From contig DFOS01000017.1 in assembly GCA_002376845.1 (NCBI GenBank), positions 1-44,968 on the forward strand: a DNA stretch of 44,968 nt, written 5' to 3'. How positions within the stretch are numbered: the stretch's first letter is position 1; each line of letters opens with the position of its first letter. Source of the stretch: Bdellovibrionaceae bacterium UBA3535 (GTDB taxonomy: Bacteria; Bdellovibrionota; Bdellovibrionia; Bdellovibrionales; UBA840). Position numbers and translations under genes: made by a program. Of this stretch, positions 16,325 through 24,665 are shown piece by piece. Below the pieces are notes generated by a model. That model was not told the DNA's origin and searched no databases. It saw only the letters and a program-made list of their open reading frames with translations.

Positions 16325-17658
16325 TGGTTTTCAAAGACCTTCCAAGCTTTTAAATAATTATAAGCTTGGAATATCTGATAATCGTTCTTTAAAAGCTTTT
16401 GCTTTGCCGTTAGTTTTTTATTGTTATCCTTATCTGACTCTAGCCAAAACAGATCTGAAGGATTGAAGGACTCATATTTCTTTTCGTTATCATTTTTTAA
16501 ATGACCTTCAATGTCAGCTTCACGCTTTGCCTTAGATTTCACAATGGCTTTCTGAAAGGCTTTTGAGTCCACATGCTCCAGCTCGATATCAGGCACAATG
16601 CCCGTTGCCTGAATGGAGGTCCCGCTAGGGGTGTAGTAGCGCGCCACTGTTAATTTTAGACCTGAACCGTCGCCTAATTTAATAACCGATTGCACAGAGC
16701 CCTTACCAAAAGTTCGTTGTCCCATAATTACCGCACGCTTATGATCCTTTAAAGCACCAGCAACAATTTCTGAGGCGCTCGCTGAAGCTTCATTTACCAG
16801 GACTATAATTGGCGGCTCCTTAAGAGTGTCATCCGGAGTGGCGTAAACCACTTCTTTTTCTTTTTCATTTCGCCCGATTGTAGATACAATCACGCCTTCA
16901 TTTAAAAATAAATCGGAGATTTTAATTGCCTGTGTAAGCAACCCACCTGGATTGTTACGTAAATCAATGATTAAACCCTTAAGTTTTGCATCTTTTTTAG
17001 TGTGGCTATTTATTACTTTTTTAAAGTCTCTATAAGAATTATCAATAAAACTAGTTAATTTGATATATGCATAACCATCTTCCAAATCTGTATATTTAAC
17101 GGATTTGATTTTAATCCTTGCTCTTTTAACGTGGATAGTAAGTGGCTCTTTTTGTCCCTTGCGGAAAATCTTTAGCTCGACACTTGTCCCAAGCTTACCT
17201 TTAATCAATTGCGCCGCCTCAATTAAATTCAAACCCTTTGTGGACTTACCATCGATACTGACAATTTTATCTCCAGCTTTAATCCCTGCTTTATAAGCTG
17301 GCGTATCTTCAATGGGAGAAATAACCGTCAAAATTTCATCCTGCACAGAAATTTCCACACCAAGGCCAGAAAATTCACCCGTAGTTTCTTTTTCAAACTC
17401 CTTGAATATCTCTTTATTCATATAGTTGGTATGCGGATCCAGCTCACTGAGCATACCTTTGATCGCTCCTTGAACGAGCCTTTTCACTTCTACTTTTTCC
17501 ACATAATACTCTTGTACGATGTTAAGAACCTTAGAAAAAGTTTGCAGTTCCGTATACTTTTCCTGGGCGTAGGACAAAACCGAAGTGGAGAACAATGAAC
17601 CTAGGCTAACCGCCACTAAGGCCAAAACAGTCAAGATGCTAATTTTAATGTACTTCAT
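16321..17658 (-). CDS. C-terminal processing peptidase, S41 family (CtpA-like)
   Basis: A periplasmic or membrane-tethered carboxyl-terminal protease of 445 residues. It has a signal or anchor segment (about 5-30), a PDZ domain (about 95-180) and the S41 catalytic core. The nucleophile is S294 in NEASASASEI, the general base K319 in TFGKGS, and Q323 follows four residues later, the same spacing as in B. subtilis CtpB. The ATG follows GGAGAG. It overlaps the EnvC-like gene by 14 bp, as in other lineages where ctpA follows envC. It probably processes envelope proteins or peptidoglycan hydrolases tied to division. The C-terminal tail is lysine-rich. Confidence 0.92.
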   Translation of the reverse strand: MKYIKISILTVLALVAVSLGSLFSTSVLSYAQEKYTELQTFSKVLNIVQEYYVEKVEVKRLVQGAIKGMLSELDPHTNYMNKEIFKEFEKETTGEFSGLGVEISVQDEILTVISPIEDTPAYKAGIKAGDKIVSIDGKSTKGLNLIEAAQLIKGKLGTSVELKIFRKGQKEPLTIHVKRARIKIKSVKYTDLEDGYAYIKLTSFIDNSYRDFKKVINSHTKKDAKLKGLIIDLRNNPGGLLTQAIKISDLFLNEGVIVSTIGRNEKEKEVVYATPDDTLKEPPIIVLVNEASASASEIVAGALKDHKRAVIMGQRTFGKGSVQSVIKLGDGSGLKLTVARYYTPSGTSIQATGIVPDIELEHVDSKAFQKAIVKSKAKREADIEGHLKNDNEKKYESFNPSDLFWLESDKDNNKKLTAKQKLLKNDYQIFQAYNYLKAWKVFENH

Positions 17659-18784
17659 TTTTCTCTCCTTCAGACATGGTTAACGCTCTTGATGGCATTT
17701 GTAACCATTTTTGCGGATTTAACGGCTCTGAAAAATGTCTTATTTCAAAATATAGGGCATTCCCCGGAATTAATAAAGTTCTGTCTAAGGTGGCAATCAC
17801 TTCCTGGGCTTTTATTGTGTCGCCAACCTTGTATTTGCCAGCACGCAAGGGCGCATAGATGCTAAAATAATTATCATCATGCTGAATCACCATGGCTGTG
17901 GTGACTTGGTCAATTTTTCCATAATATACCAACTTGCCATCTGCGATGGATTTTACTTCCTGACCAAAATTCCCATCAATCCATATACCTTTAGATAGAA
18001 AACGCAACAAACCATCCTTTTTTTCTCCAAAGGTTCGTACAATTCTGCCTTCTATAGGCGGAACTAATTGCCCCTTATACTCAAAAAAACTTTTTACCAA
18101 TATTTCACGCGCCAGGCTCTTTGTAAGCGTTTCACTTAGTAGAGCCATATCCTCGCCCTGCTCGCGCAATATTTTTAACGCATACATATGTTTATTTTTA
18201 TCTGATTTTAATTTGCTGACGACCGATTCCTTTGATTTCTGTAAAGACATTAACTCCTTAATTGATTTTTTTATTTCTTTCTTGTTAATGGCGTAGGCAG
18301 TGATTTTGGTTTTTAGATCGCTCTTTTTTTCGTTATAGTCTTTTTTCTTGTTAGCAACATCTTGAATCATATAGATATCATTTTCCATTAATGCTTCTAG
18401 GCCCTTTAAAACTCTTTCAATTTCATTAGGACTTTTAGAATGTACAATGATTTCTTGTAGGGATGAATCTAAAATTTGCGCAGCTATACGAATGCGCGCC
18501 TGCAATATCTTGTTGTTTTGTCGAATCTCTTCTTCGACATTCTCTATATTCTGATTCAACTTACGAATTTTTCTGGTTAGATTATCTTTTCGCTCTTCTA
18601 GTTTTTGGATTTTTTCATCGAGATGCTTTACTTGTTTTTGTATTTTGTATAGCTCTGCCAATTGATACCGAACTTGCTTATCTTTCTTAATAAAACTCTG
18701 CTTTTCCACTTTGATTTTCTTGGCGATATTCTCCTCGTTGGGAGTAGCAGAAAAAGCTATTAGCACAAGCAAACTAAACATCAT
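17645..18784 (-). CDS. envC: EnvC-like amidase activator (coiled coil plus degenerate LytM domain)
   Basis: The 379-residue protein has a short N-terminal hydrophobic segment, a long coiled coil (about 20-225) and a C-terminal LytM/M23 fold (about 245-370). All four M23 zinc ligands are gone: H-x-G-I-D reads SKGIW, YAH reads YAP and HLHFE reads ALYFE. As in E. coli EnvC, it should activate cell-wall amidases instead of cutting wall itself. FtsX directly upstream is the known partner of EnvC. The signal segment (MMFSLLVLIAFSA) lacks the usual basic n-region, which is odd. It overlaps ftsX by 11 bp. Confidence 0.87.
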   Translation of the reverse strand: MMFSLLVLIAFSATPNEENIAKKIKVEKQSFIKKDKQVRYQLAELYKIQKQVKHLDEKIQKLEERKDNLTRKIRKLNQNIENVEEEIRQNNKILQARIRIAAQILDSSLQEIIVHSKSPNEIERVLKGLEALMENDIYMIQDVANKKKDYNEKKSDLKTKITAYAINKKEIKKSIKELMSLQKSKESVVSKLKSDKNKHMYALKILREQGEDMALLSETLTKSLAREILVKSFFEYKGQLVPPIEGRIVRTFGEKKDGLLRFLSKGIWIDGNFGQEVKSIADGKLVYYGKIDQVTTAMVIQHDDNYFSIYAPLRAGKYKVGDTIKAQEVIATLDRTLLIPGNALYFEIRHFSEPLNPQKWLQMPSRALTMSEGEKNEVH

Positions 18785-19682
18785 AATTATACCGATTATT
18801 GGACATTCTAACCAAATGAAAATGAGAGCCTAAAAATGAAAACAATCCAACTAACAGAAACAAAACAGACAAATACATGGCACTAGGAAAAGATATTTGA
18901 ATTCCTAAAAGACTTAAGTGTTGTACAAACATTTTTTCCATGAGCAATTTAAAAAGCAGACTTAAAACCAAGCTTATTGAAAATCCGGCAAACAATAAAA
19001 GCAGAATATTCATATAAAAGGGTGTGAATATGGTTTTATCAGTAGCACCTAATATACTCATAATATGGATTTCTTTACGTCGACTCTCCAAAAGAGTTTT
19101 TACCGCATTCCCAATTATAAAGGCTATACTTAGTAGCAAAGCAAATATGATAAACAAAGAGGAATAGGATATAAATTTGGCCAATCGAGAGTACTCATTG
19201 ATCCATATTTTACCGTATGAAATTTCTTGTATGCCCTCAATACCAATTAAAGATAGCTCTAGTTTTTCTAAATATTGTTTTAATCCGCTAACGCTTGATA
19301 GACCGTCCAATACAATTTCAAATCCATTTAAAAAAGGATTCTCTATGCTTTGCAGAGCCTTTAGTTTTGGCATCGCTTGAATCAATTTTTCATCAAATTG
19401 CTTTTTGTACTCTTCTTTATCGACAAACCGAACCTTTGCAACACTTTCGTTTTTTTTGATTTGCTTTTCAATTTTCGATATTTGATTTTTCTCCAAACCA
19501 TTTTTTATATATGCCGTAACTTGCACATTCTGCGTCCAGGCGGAGAATATTTTGTCCAAATTGCTTTGTACCGTAAACAGCGTGAGCAAAATAAACAAAC
19601 AACAGACAATTACAGACAGTGTCGTGATTTGCAGCCTGGCAGTTCTTTTTAGATTTTCAAATAATTCGTATTGAAAGTTCAT
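18774..19682 (-). CDS. ftsX: FtsX, membrane subunit of FtsEX
   Basis: FtsX couples ATP hydrolysis by FtsE to activation of wall hydrolases at the septum. The 302 residues have one N-terminal transmembrane helix (about 20-40), a periplasmic loop (about 45-165), and three C-terminal helices with the cytoplasmic coupling segment ESRRKEIHIMSILGATDKTI. Start ATG 19682 overlaps the ftsE stop as ATGA, and the envC-like gene follows with an 11-bp overlap. Confidence 0.93.
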   Translation of the reverse strand: MNFQYELFENLKRTARLQITTLSVIVCCLFILLTLFTVQSNLDKIFSAWTQNVQVTAYIKNGLEKNQISKIEKQIKKNESVAKVRFVDKEEYKKQFDEKLIQAMPKLKALQSIENPFLNGFEIVLDGLSSVSGLKQYLEKLELSLIGIEGIQEISYGKIWINEYSRLAKFISYSSLFIIFALLLSIAFIIGNAVKTLLESRRKEIHIMSILGATDKTIFTPFYMNILLLLFAGFSISLVLSLLFKLLMEKMFVQHLSLLGIQISFPSAMYLSVLFLLVGLFSFLGSHFHLVRMSNNRYNYDV

Positions 19683-20332
19683 AGCTGCACTTCACCTGCT
19701 CGCAAATCAATGCGGCGCTTTTTGTACTTTTCAAAGAAACTATAATCATGTGTAGCGATAATTAAAGTCATACCATCTTGATTGGCTTGGTGAAAAAGCT
19801 CCATAATTTCCCACGAGAGTTTCGGATCTAAGTTCCCCGTAGGCTCATCGGCGATGATTAAATCTGGCTTATGTACTATGGCTCTAGCTATCGCGACTCG
19901 TTGCTGCTCTCCTCCCGAGAGGCAAGAGGCAACGGTATTGGATTTTTCAGCCAGCCCTACTTTTTCTAAAACTTCTTCTACTAGGTATTTTATTTTTCCT
20001 GGCTTTTCATTTAAAATTTTCAGCGGTAAGGCCACATTTTCATATACGCTTCTATCCAGCAATAGTTTAAAATCCTGAAAGACTACCCCTATTTTTCTTC
20101 TTAAATACGGCAAGTCTGACTTCTTAATTTCACTTAAATTGTAATCTGCTACCTCAATTTTTCCCGAACTAGGAATATCGAAACCCGAAAGCATTTTGAA
20201 TAAAGTGGTTTTCCCCGCTCCACTCGGCCCTGTTATAAAAGCAAACTCCCCTTTTTCAATATTTAGGTTAATTCCACGTAGGGCATGGACGGGCCCCGGA
20301 TAAGTCTTGTAGACATGCTGAAGCTGTATCAT
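19679..20332 (-). CDS. ftsE: FtsE, cell-division ABC ATPase
   Basis: FtsE is the cytoplasmic ATPase of FtsEX. With ATG 20332 it has 217 residues, the usual FtsE length. Walker A is GPSGAGKT (35-42), the Q-loop is VFQDFKLL, the signature is LSGGEQQR, Walker B is LIIADEPTGNLD and the H-loop is ATHD; all are intact. A TTG five codons upstream (20347) would add MYHIK; neither start has a clear ribosome site. It follows the small YHVQTED protein by 19 bp (or 4 bp from the TTG). Confidence 0.93.
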   Translation of the reverse strand: MIQLQHVYKTYPGPVHALRGINLNIEKGEFAFITGPSGAGKTTLFKMLSGFDIPSSGKIEVADYNLSEIKKSDLPYLRRKIGVVFQDFKLLLDRSVYENVALPLKILNEKPGKIKYLVEEVLEKVGLAEKSNTVASCLSGGEQQRVAIARAIVHKPDLIIADEPTGNLDPKLSWEIMELFHQANQDGMTLIIATHDYSFFEKYKKRRIDLRAGEVQL

Positions 20333-20351
20333 TTTGATATGATACAAAGAC

Positions 20352-20606
20352 TTATTTTATTTGACCAGAATGGATGAGGTCCAGAATTTCGTAATGCTGC
20401 TCTTTCATAGCCAAACGTATAGTCTCTTGAAAGTCTTGCTCTTTGCCTTCCAAAACTCTTTGGTATGGCAGCTTAATTGTTTTGAGTACAGCACCATTTC
20501 GATAAATGCGAGTCACCAAATAGGGGTTTTTTATTCCCCAGTCTTCCGTCTGGACGTGGTAGTTTTTGCCATCTGCACTTAAATCGGTGTTAATGCCTTT
20601 TTGCAA
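20352..20606 (-). CDS. Small conserved-looking cytoplasmic protein heading the ftsEX operon
   Basis: The protein has 84 residues when started at TTG 20606, which follows a strong GGAGGGG ribosome site. An upstream ATG (20639) without a site is less likely. It contains YHVQTEDWG, PYLVTRIYRNGAVLKTIK and a C-terminal helix, with no signal or membrane segment. I have the impression of similar small proteins in delta-type proteobacteria but cannot name a family. The position just before ftsE on the same strand suggests cotranscription with ftsE-ftsX-envC-ctpA. Confidence 0.7.
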   Translation of the reverse strand: MQKGINTDLSADGKNYHVQTEDWGIKNPYLVTRIYRNGAVLKTIKLPYQRVLEGKEQDFQETIRLAMKEQHYEILDLIHSGQIK

Positions 20607-20679
20607 AGCCCCTCCATTTGATCGAAAACATTGAAGCATTCATTTAAATTTTTGGCAATATTTTCCGATATATATACTA

Positions 20680-22419
20680 GTGAAAGCACGTCTATTATTT
20701 CTATTTTTTATAGCTGCGGGCTGCTCTTCAGAGACTACGGCCCTACAGGGTTCTTGCCAGGTAAATACACCTAGCAAAACAGAGCCATCCTATTGCTCAA
20801 ATGTGATTGTGCCTGGCGATGCCGTTACCATAAGTGGCACTGCTACCTTCACCAAAAGAAATCTCATTCCTTCTGGTTTGGGTGGCCCCGCTGCGCCCAA
20901 AGCCATTCGATTCGCTGAAGTTGCCGTACTTGATAGCGGCGGTAATGTCTTAAATTGTGGTACCACCGACAGCAATGGCGATTTTAGTATCGATATCGAA
21001 CGCACCAATTCCAATGTTTATGTGGAGGTACGTTCTCGCGCCAACAATGCAAACTTGAAAGCCAGTGTCTTAGATAATCATACCGATGTAAATTATCATG
21101 CCATTCAATCCACAAGCGTAATAGGAAATACGAATCAGAGCGTGGGCACCATCAACGCTCCTCATAATGGCAGTCTGGAAGGTGGAGCTTTTAATATTTT
21201 GGATTTGATTTATGAAGCGAGCTCTTTTTTAGCTACTGAAACCGCTGGCTGTAGTGGCTCCTTTGCCGATTGCGTACCAGTAAGTGTGGCCAATAAAGTT
21301 ACGGTATTTTGGCAGAAGGGCTTCAATCCTGCCACCTATTATTGCGCCGATGCTAGCGATACCGTGAGCTTTTATGTAAATGGCTCATCTCGGCTTTATA
21401 TTGTTGGTGGTGTCAACGGCGATGTGGACAGTACCGATACAGATCACTTTGATGACAATATTATCCTGCATGAATATGGCCATTTTTTAGAAGATGCCTA
21501 TAGTATATCCGATTCCCCTGGTGGAACCCATAATGGTAATTCCTTACTTGATGCAAGACTTGCCTGGAGTGAGGCCTGGGCCTCTTATTTTGCAGCCAAA
21601 GTTAGCGGCGTTTATGTTTACCAGGATACGAAAGGCAATACAGATGGTTCCACTTCAAATCTTATCTATTACAATATGGAGCGCAACTTGCCCGTTCGCG
21701 ATCCAAGTCCCTCTGCTTATACAGAATTAGATGGAGAAGGCAGCTTTCGTGAGTTTGCCATTGCACGCGCCTTAGTGGATGCCACGGATACTGATGCAAG
21801 TGACTTTGACAACGACGGCATAGAAGCTAGCTTTGCTGAAATATGGACAATATTGGCAGGTAGCAATGGTTTTGCCAACTCCTCTTTGGAGCACCGCTTT
21901 GCTGGAAATTTCTTTCAATTACATGATAATTTAGCCGGTAGAACCGATATTAAATCTCTTCTAGATACAGAAAAAATATATGACGCCGTAACCTCTGATT
22001 TTTTGGATCATTATGCAACTCCAGATGCTGGTGATGGCTGCGGCGATATTTCCATTAGCCCTGGCAATGGCAATGATAAGGCCGAAGACGGCAGTTTTGC
22101 CAACTCCAACCAATTTGCTTCCAATGATTTTTATCTAATTGACCATGCAGGCGGCAACCTAAGCGTAAGCATGAACCATGATGGCGTTCAAGACCTGGAC
22201 ATCTATCTTTACGGACCTGATTATACCTATGGAAGTGCCTCTTCTGTTTTAGCAAAAAGTGATTCCACCAGCTCCACTACGGAGTCCTTCAGCACCAATC
22301 TAAGTGCAGGAAAATATTTGCTCAACGTTAAGGTGTTTCCCACATTTATTTCTGGTATTTTAAAAACCAGCACGGCAGGCTATTCTGTTTTTGTTAACTC
22401 CAACAAGGTGTGCCCATGA
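20680..22419 (+). CDS. Lipoprotein zinc metallopeptidase (HExxH type) with C-terminal PPC-like domain
   Basis: The 579-residue protein begins with a lipoprotein signal (GTG start; lipobox IAAGC, acylated Cys15). An Ig/carboxypeptidase-regulatory-like beta domain lies at about 45-120. The gluzincin-type core has HEYGH (H264, E265, H268) and a probable third ligand E298 in AWSEAWASYF, 30 residues on. A C-terminal beta domain (about 485-575, DIYLYGP and SAGKYLLNV) resembles the pre-peptidase C-terminal domain of secreted proteases. Several cysteines could form disulfides. It is likely anchored on the cell surface or in the periplasm. Substrate and family are unknown. The ATGA overlap couples it to the next gene. 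A TATACT lies 1 bp before the GTG. Confidence 0.85.
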   Translation: MKARLLFLFFIAAGCSSETTALQGSCQVNTPSKTEPSYCSNVIVPGDAVTISGTATFTKRNLIPSGLGGPAAPKAIRFAEVAVLDSGGNVLNCGTTDSNGDFSIDIERTNSNVYVEVRSRANNANLKASVLDNHTDVNYHAIQSTSVIGNTNQSVGTINAPHNGSLEGGAFNILDLIYEASSFLATETAGCSGSFADCVPVSVANKVTVFWQKGFNPATYYCADASDTVSFYVNGSSRLYIVGGVNGDVDSTDTDHFDDNIILHEYGHFLEDAYSISDSPGGTHNGNSLLDARLAWSEAWASYFAAKVSGVYVYQDTKGNTDGSTSNLIYYNMERNLPVRDPSPSAYTELDGEGSFREFAIARALVDATDTDASDFDNDGIEASFAEIWTILAGSNGFANSSLEHRFAGNFFQLHDNLAGRTDIKSLLDTEKIYDAVTSDFLDHYATPDAGDGCGDISISPGNGNDKAEDGSFANSNQFASNDFYLIDHAGGNLSVSMNHDGVQDLDIYLYGPDYTYGSASSVLAKSDSTSSTTESFSTNLSAGKYLLNVKVFPTFISGILKTSTAGYSVFVNSNKVCP

Positions 22420-22910
22420 AGCGTTTTTACTTAATCTTTTTTGCACTCATCTTAGGAGGCATTTTTTATTTTACTTCGGCAAAACAAACGCCTTCAGCAA
22501 AAAGTCTGACCACAAAAAAAGTTTTAGCTAGTAAAGTTCGCAGTGCTTATATGACACATATCCGTGCCTCTGAAGGAGAATATGGAATTTTATTAGAAGC
22601 TCGCATTGAGCGACGAGTAGCAGAAAGGGGCTTTTCCTATGAATGGCGCCTGCCGCAACACGTTCAACTTTTAAGTGGAGAGCTATCCGGATACATCGAA
22701 GAAGATCAGCAATACATATTTTTAAGTATCGAAGTGGATTGGCAAGAATGGCCTGATAAACAAAAAATGATATATTTGGACATTCATGGTCCCAACCATC
22801 TGGGTTATACTGCCGTTTGGTTTCCTAAAGATATAGAGGCTTCAAAAGAATTGGAAATCAAAGGCTTTGATAAACCAAATCTACCAGCGGATTTAAAAAT
22901 TATGCAATAA
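22416..22910 (+). CDS. Membrane-anchored or secreted small protein coupled to the metallopeptidase
   Basis: The 164-residue protein starts at ATG 22416, whose ATGA overlaps the stop of the metallopeptidase; AAGGTG upstream serves as ribosome site. An N-terminal hydrophobic helix (about 4-21) is an anchor or signal. The rest looks like a single beta-rich periplasmic domain (GILLEARIERRV, YIFLSIEVDWQEW, MIYLDIHGPNH). It has no cysteine. Translational coupling suggests an accessory, inhibitor or chaperone of the peptidase (inference). Its 3' end overlaps the convergent nfu gene by 11 bp. No family recognised. Confidence 0.75.
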   Translation: MKRFYLIFFALILGGIFYFTSAKQTPSAKSLTTKKVLASKVRSAYMTHIRASEGEYGILLEARIERRVAERGFSYEWRLPQHVQLLSGELSGYIEEDQQYIFLSIEVDWQEWPDKQKMIYLDIHGPNHLGYTAVWFPKDIEASKELEIKGFDKPNLPADLKIMQ

Positions 22911-23454
22911 CCACCTGAATGTCGTCTCGATATTCATCGCGCAAAATGGATTGAATGGCTTGCAAAGTTCCGGCAGTGGAAGCAGGACAAGATCCGCAAG
23001 CACCCAAATAGCGAACCATTAAGTAATTGTCCTCTATGGCCAACAACTCAATGTCTCCTCCATCCACTTGCAAAGCAGATCGTACAGTGCGGTCTAATAT
23101 CTCATCAATCTTTAAAAGCTCTGGATCTTTGGGCTTTGGTTTTTCTTGTGGCTCAGCCGGCTTATCTTGATAATCAGGATTGTGAATGGGCATTCTAGTT
23201 TCCAAAATGGCTTTCACCAACCACTCTAAGTCTTCCCATTCTGCCATGCCATCTTGGGTGACGGTAATTACATTTTTAAAAAAGTGTACCGAATCCACAT
23301 GTGCTACACCCATCAGGTCATGAGCCAGAATATTGTTAAAAGTTTCTTCTTGGTTGTGATAGGTAGACTTGCCTTCACGCTTAACCGGCTTATTCATTAC
23401 AAACTTTTTTGCGTTGGGATTAGGGGTGTCTTGCACCATAATTTGTAAATCCAT
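22900..23454 (-). CDS. NFU1-type Fe-S cluster carrier (Nfu N-domain plus NifU-like C-domain)
   Basis: Predicted to receive Fe-S clusters from SufBCD and pass them to target proteins. The 184 residues have an N-terminal Nfu_N domain (about 1-90, starting DTPNPNAKKFVMN), a Pro/Lys-rich linker (about 95-112) and a C-terminal NifU-like domain. The cluster-binding C153-x2-C156 lies in ACGSCPAS. This two-domain form is the NFU1 layout of mitochondria and many bacteria. Its ATG overlaps the sufS stop by one base (TAATG), so it is the last gene of the suf operon. No sufE or sufU is seen. Confidence 0.9.
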   Translation of the reverse strand: MDLQIMVQDTPNPNAKKFVMNKPVKREGKSTYHNQEETFNNILAHDLMGVAHVDSVHFFKNVITVTQDGMAEWEDLEWLVKAILETRMPIHNPDYQDKPAEPQEKPKPKDPELLKIDEILDRTVRSALQVDGGDIELLAIEDNYLMVRYLGACGSCPASTAGTLQAIQSILRDEYRDDIQVVIA

Positions 23455-24665
23455 TATTTTAACATCTCCACGGCTTTTTTAAGCGCACTCACAAGAGAGT
23501 CCACTTCATTTTCACTATTGTAAAAGGCAAACGATGCCCGAGCTAAACTTGGCACATTGTATTTCTGTAAAACCGGCATGGTGCAGTGGTGCCCTGATCT
23601 CACGGCAATGCCTTCTTGGTCGATAAGGGTGGCCAAGTCTGTGCCATGCAATCCTTCCACAGTAAAAGCAAAGATCGGCACTTTATTTTTAGCATTGCCA
23701 TAAATGCGAATATCATGAATATCGGAAAGCTTTTCTTTGGCATAAGATAATAGCTTTTTTTCTTGCTCTTGTATGAACGTAAAGCCGAGGGATTGAATAT
23801 AATCGATGGCCGCTGCCAATGCGATAACTCCAGCAATATGGGGTGTGCCCGCCTCAAAACGAAAGGGCACCTGATTCCAAGTAGAACCTTCTAGACGCAC
23901 CTCTTCAATCATATCTCCCCCGCCCTGTATCGGCGGCATCGATTCTAATAGCTCTGCCTTTGCGAATAGAACTCCCAAACCCGTAGCTCCCAGCATTTTA
24001 TGAGATGAAAACGCTAGAAAATCTACGTCCAGCTTGGCCACATCCAAGGGAAAATGCAAAACCGCTTGTGCAGCATCTATTAGTACTTTCGCATCTACCT
24101 TTTTTGCAAAAGCGATCAGTTGCTCTACATCATTCACTGTACCTAGTGAATTGGAAACCCAATTAAATGTGAGCAACTTTGTTTTTTCGTTAATCAGTTC
24201 TTCTGCTTGCTTCATATCAAGCTCGCCACTATCCAAAATAGGTATGTAGACCAAATCCAATTTTTTTTCTTGTGCCAACATTTGCCAGGGAACCATATTT
24301 GAATGATGTTCCATCTCCGTGCAAACGATCCGATCGCCCTCGTTCAAAAACTTGCGTGCATAGGATAGAGCTACTAAGTTAATGGAATCTGTGGTTCCTC
24401 TGGTAAAGACAATCTCATTTTCACTCTTAGCTCCAATAAAATGCGCCACTTTCTTTCTGGCATTCTCATATTTTTCTGTCGCCAAATTACTAAGAAAGTG
24501 AATTCCTCTATGTACATTCGAAGTTTCATGGGCATAGTGCGTATTCAAGGCATCAATCACTGCCTGCGGTTTTAATGTCGTGGCTGCATTGTCCAAGTAT
24601 ACCAAAGGCTTGTCGTATACTGTTCTAGAAAGAATAGGAAAGTCCTTGCGTATCTGCTCAAGCAA
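23454..24665 (-). CDS. sufS: SufS cysteine desulfurase
   Basis: A PLP enzyme that removes sulfur from cysteine for Fe-S assembly. TTG 24665 is preferred because GAGGTG lies just upstream; it gives 403 residues and a normal SufS N terminus (MLEQIRKDFPIL). A GTG at 24677 is the alternative. The PLP lysine is K223 in FSSHKML, H120 lies in EMEHHSN, and the persulfide-forming cysteine is C361 in RSGHHCTMP, the group-II context. It overlaps sufD by 8 bp. Confidence 0.95.
   Translation of the reverse strand: MLEQIRKDFPILSRTVYDKPLVYLDNAATTLKPQAVIDALNTHYAHETSNVHRGIHFLSNLATEKYENARKKVAHFIGAKSENEIVFTRGTTDSINLVALSYARKFLNEGDRIVCTEMEHHSNMVPWQMLAQEKKLDLVYIPILDSGELDMKQAEELINEKTKLLTFNWVSNSLGTVNDVEQLIAFAKKVDAKVLIDAAQAVLHFPLDVAKLDVDFLAFSSHKMLGATGLGVLFAKAELLESMPPIQGGGDMIEEVRLEGSTWNQVPFRFEAGTPHIAGVIALAAAIDYIQSLGFTFIQEQEKKLLSYAKEKLSDIHDIRIYGNAKNKVPIFAFTVEGLHGTDLATLIDQEGIAVRSGHHCTMPVLQKYNVPSLARASFAFYNSENEVDSLVSALKKAVEMLK

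Noticed and set aside
17645..18784. Active M23 peptidoglycan endopeptidase
   Set aside because: All four zinc ligands are replaced, as in EnvC, so it is called an activator rather than an enzyme.
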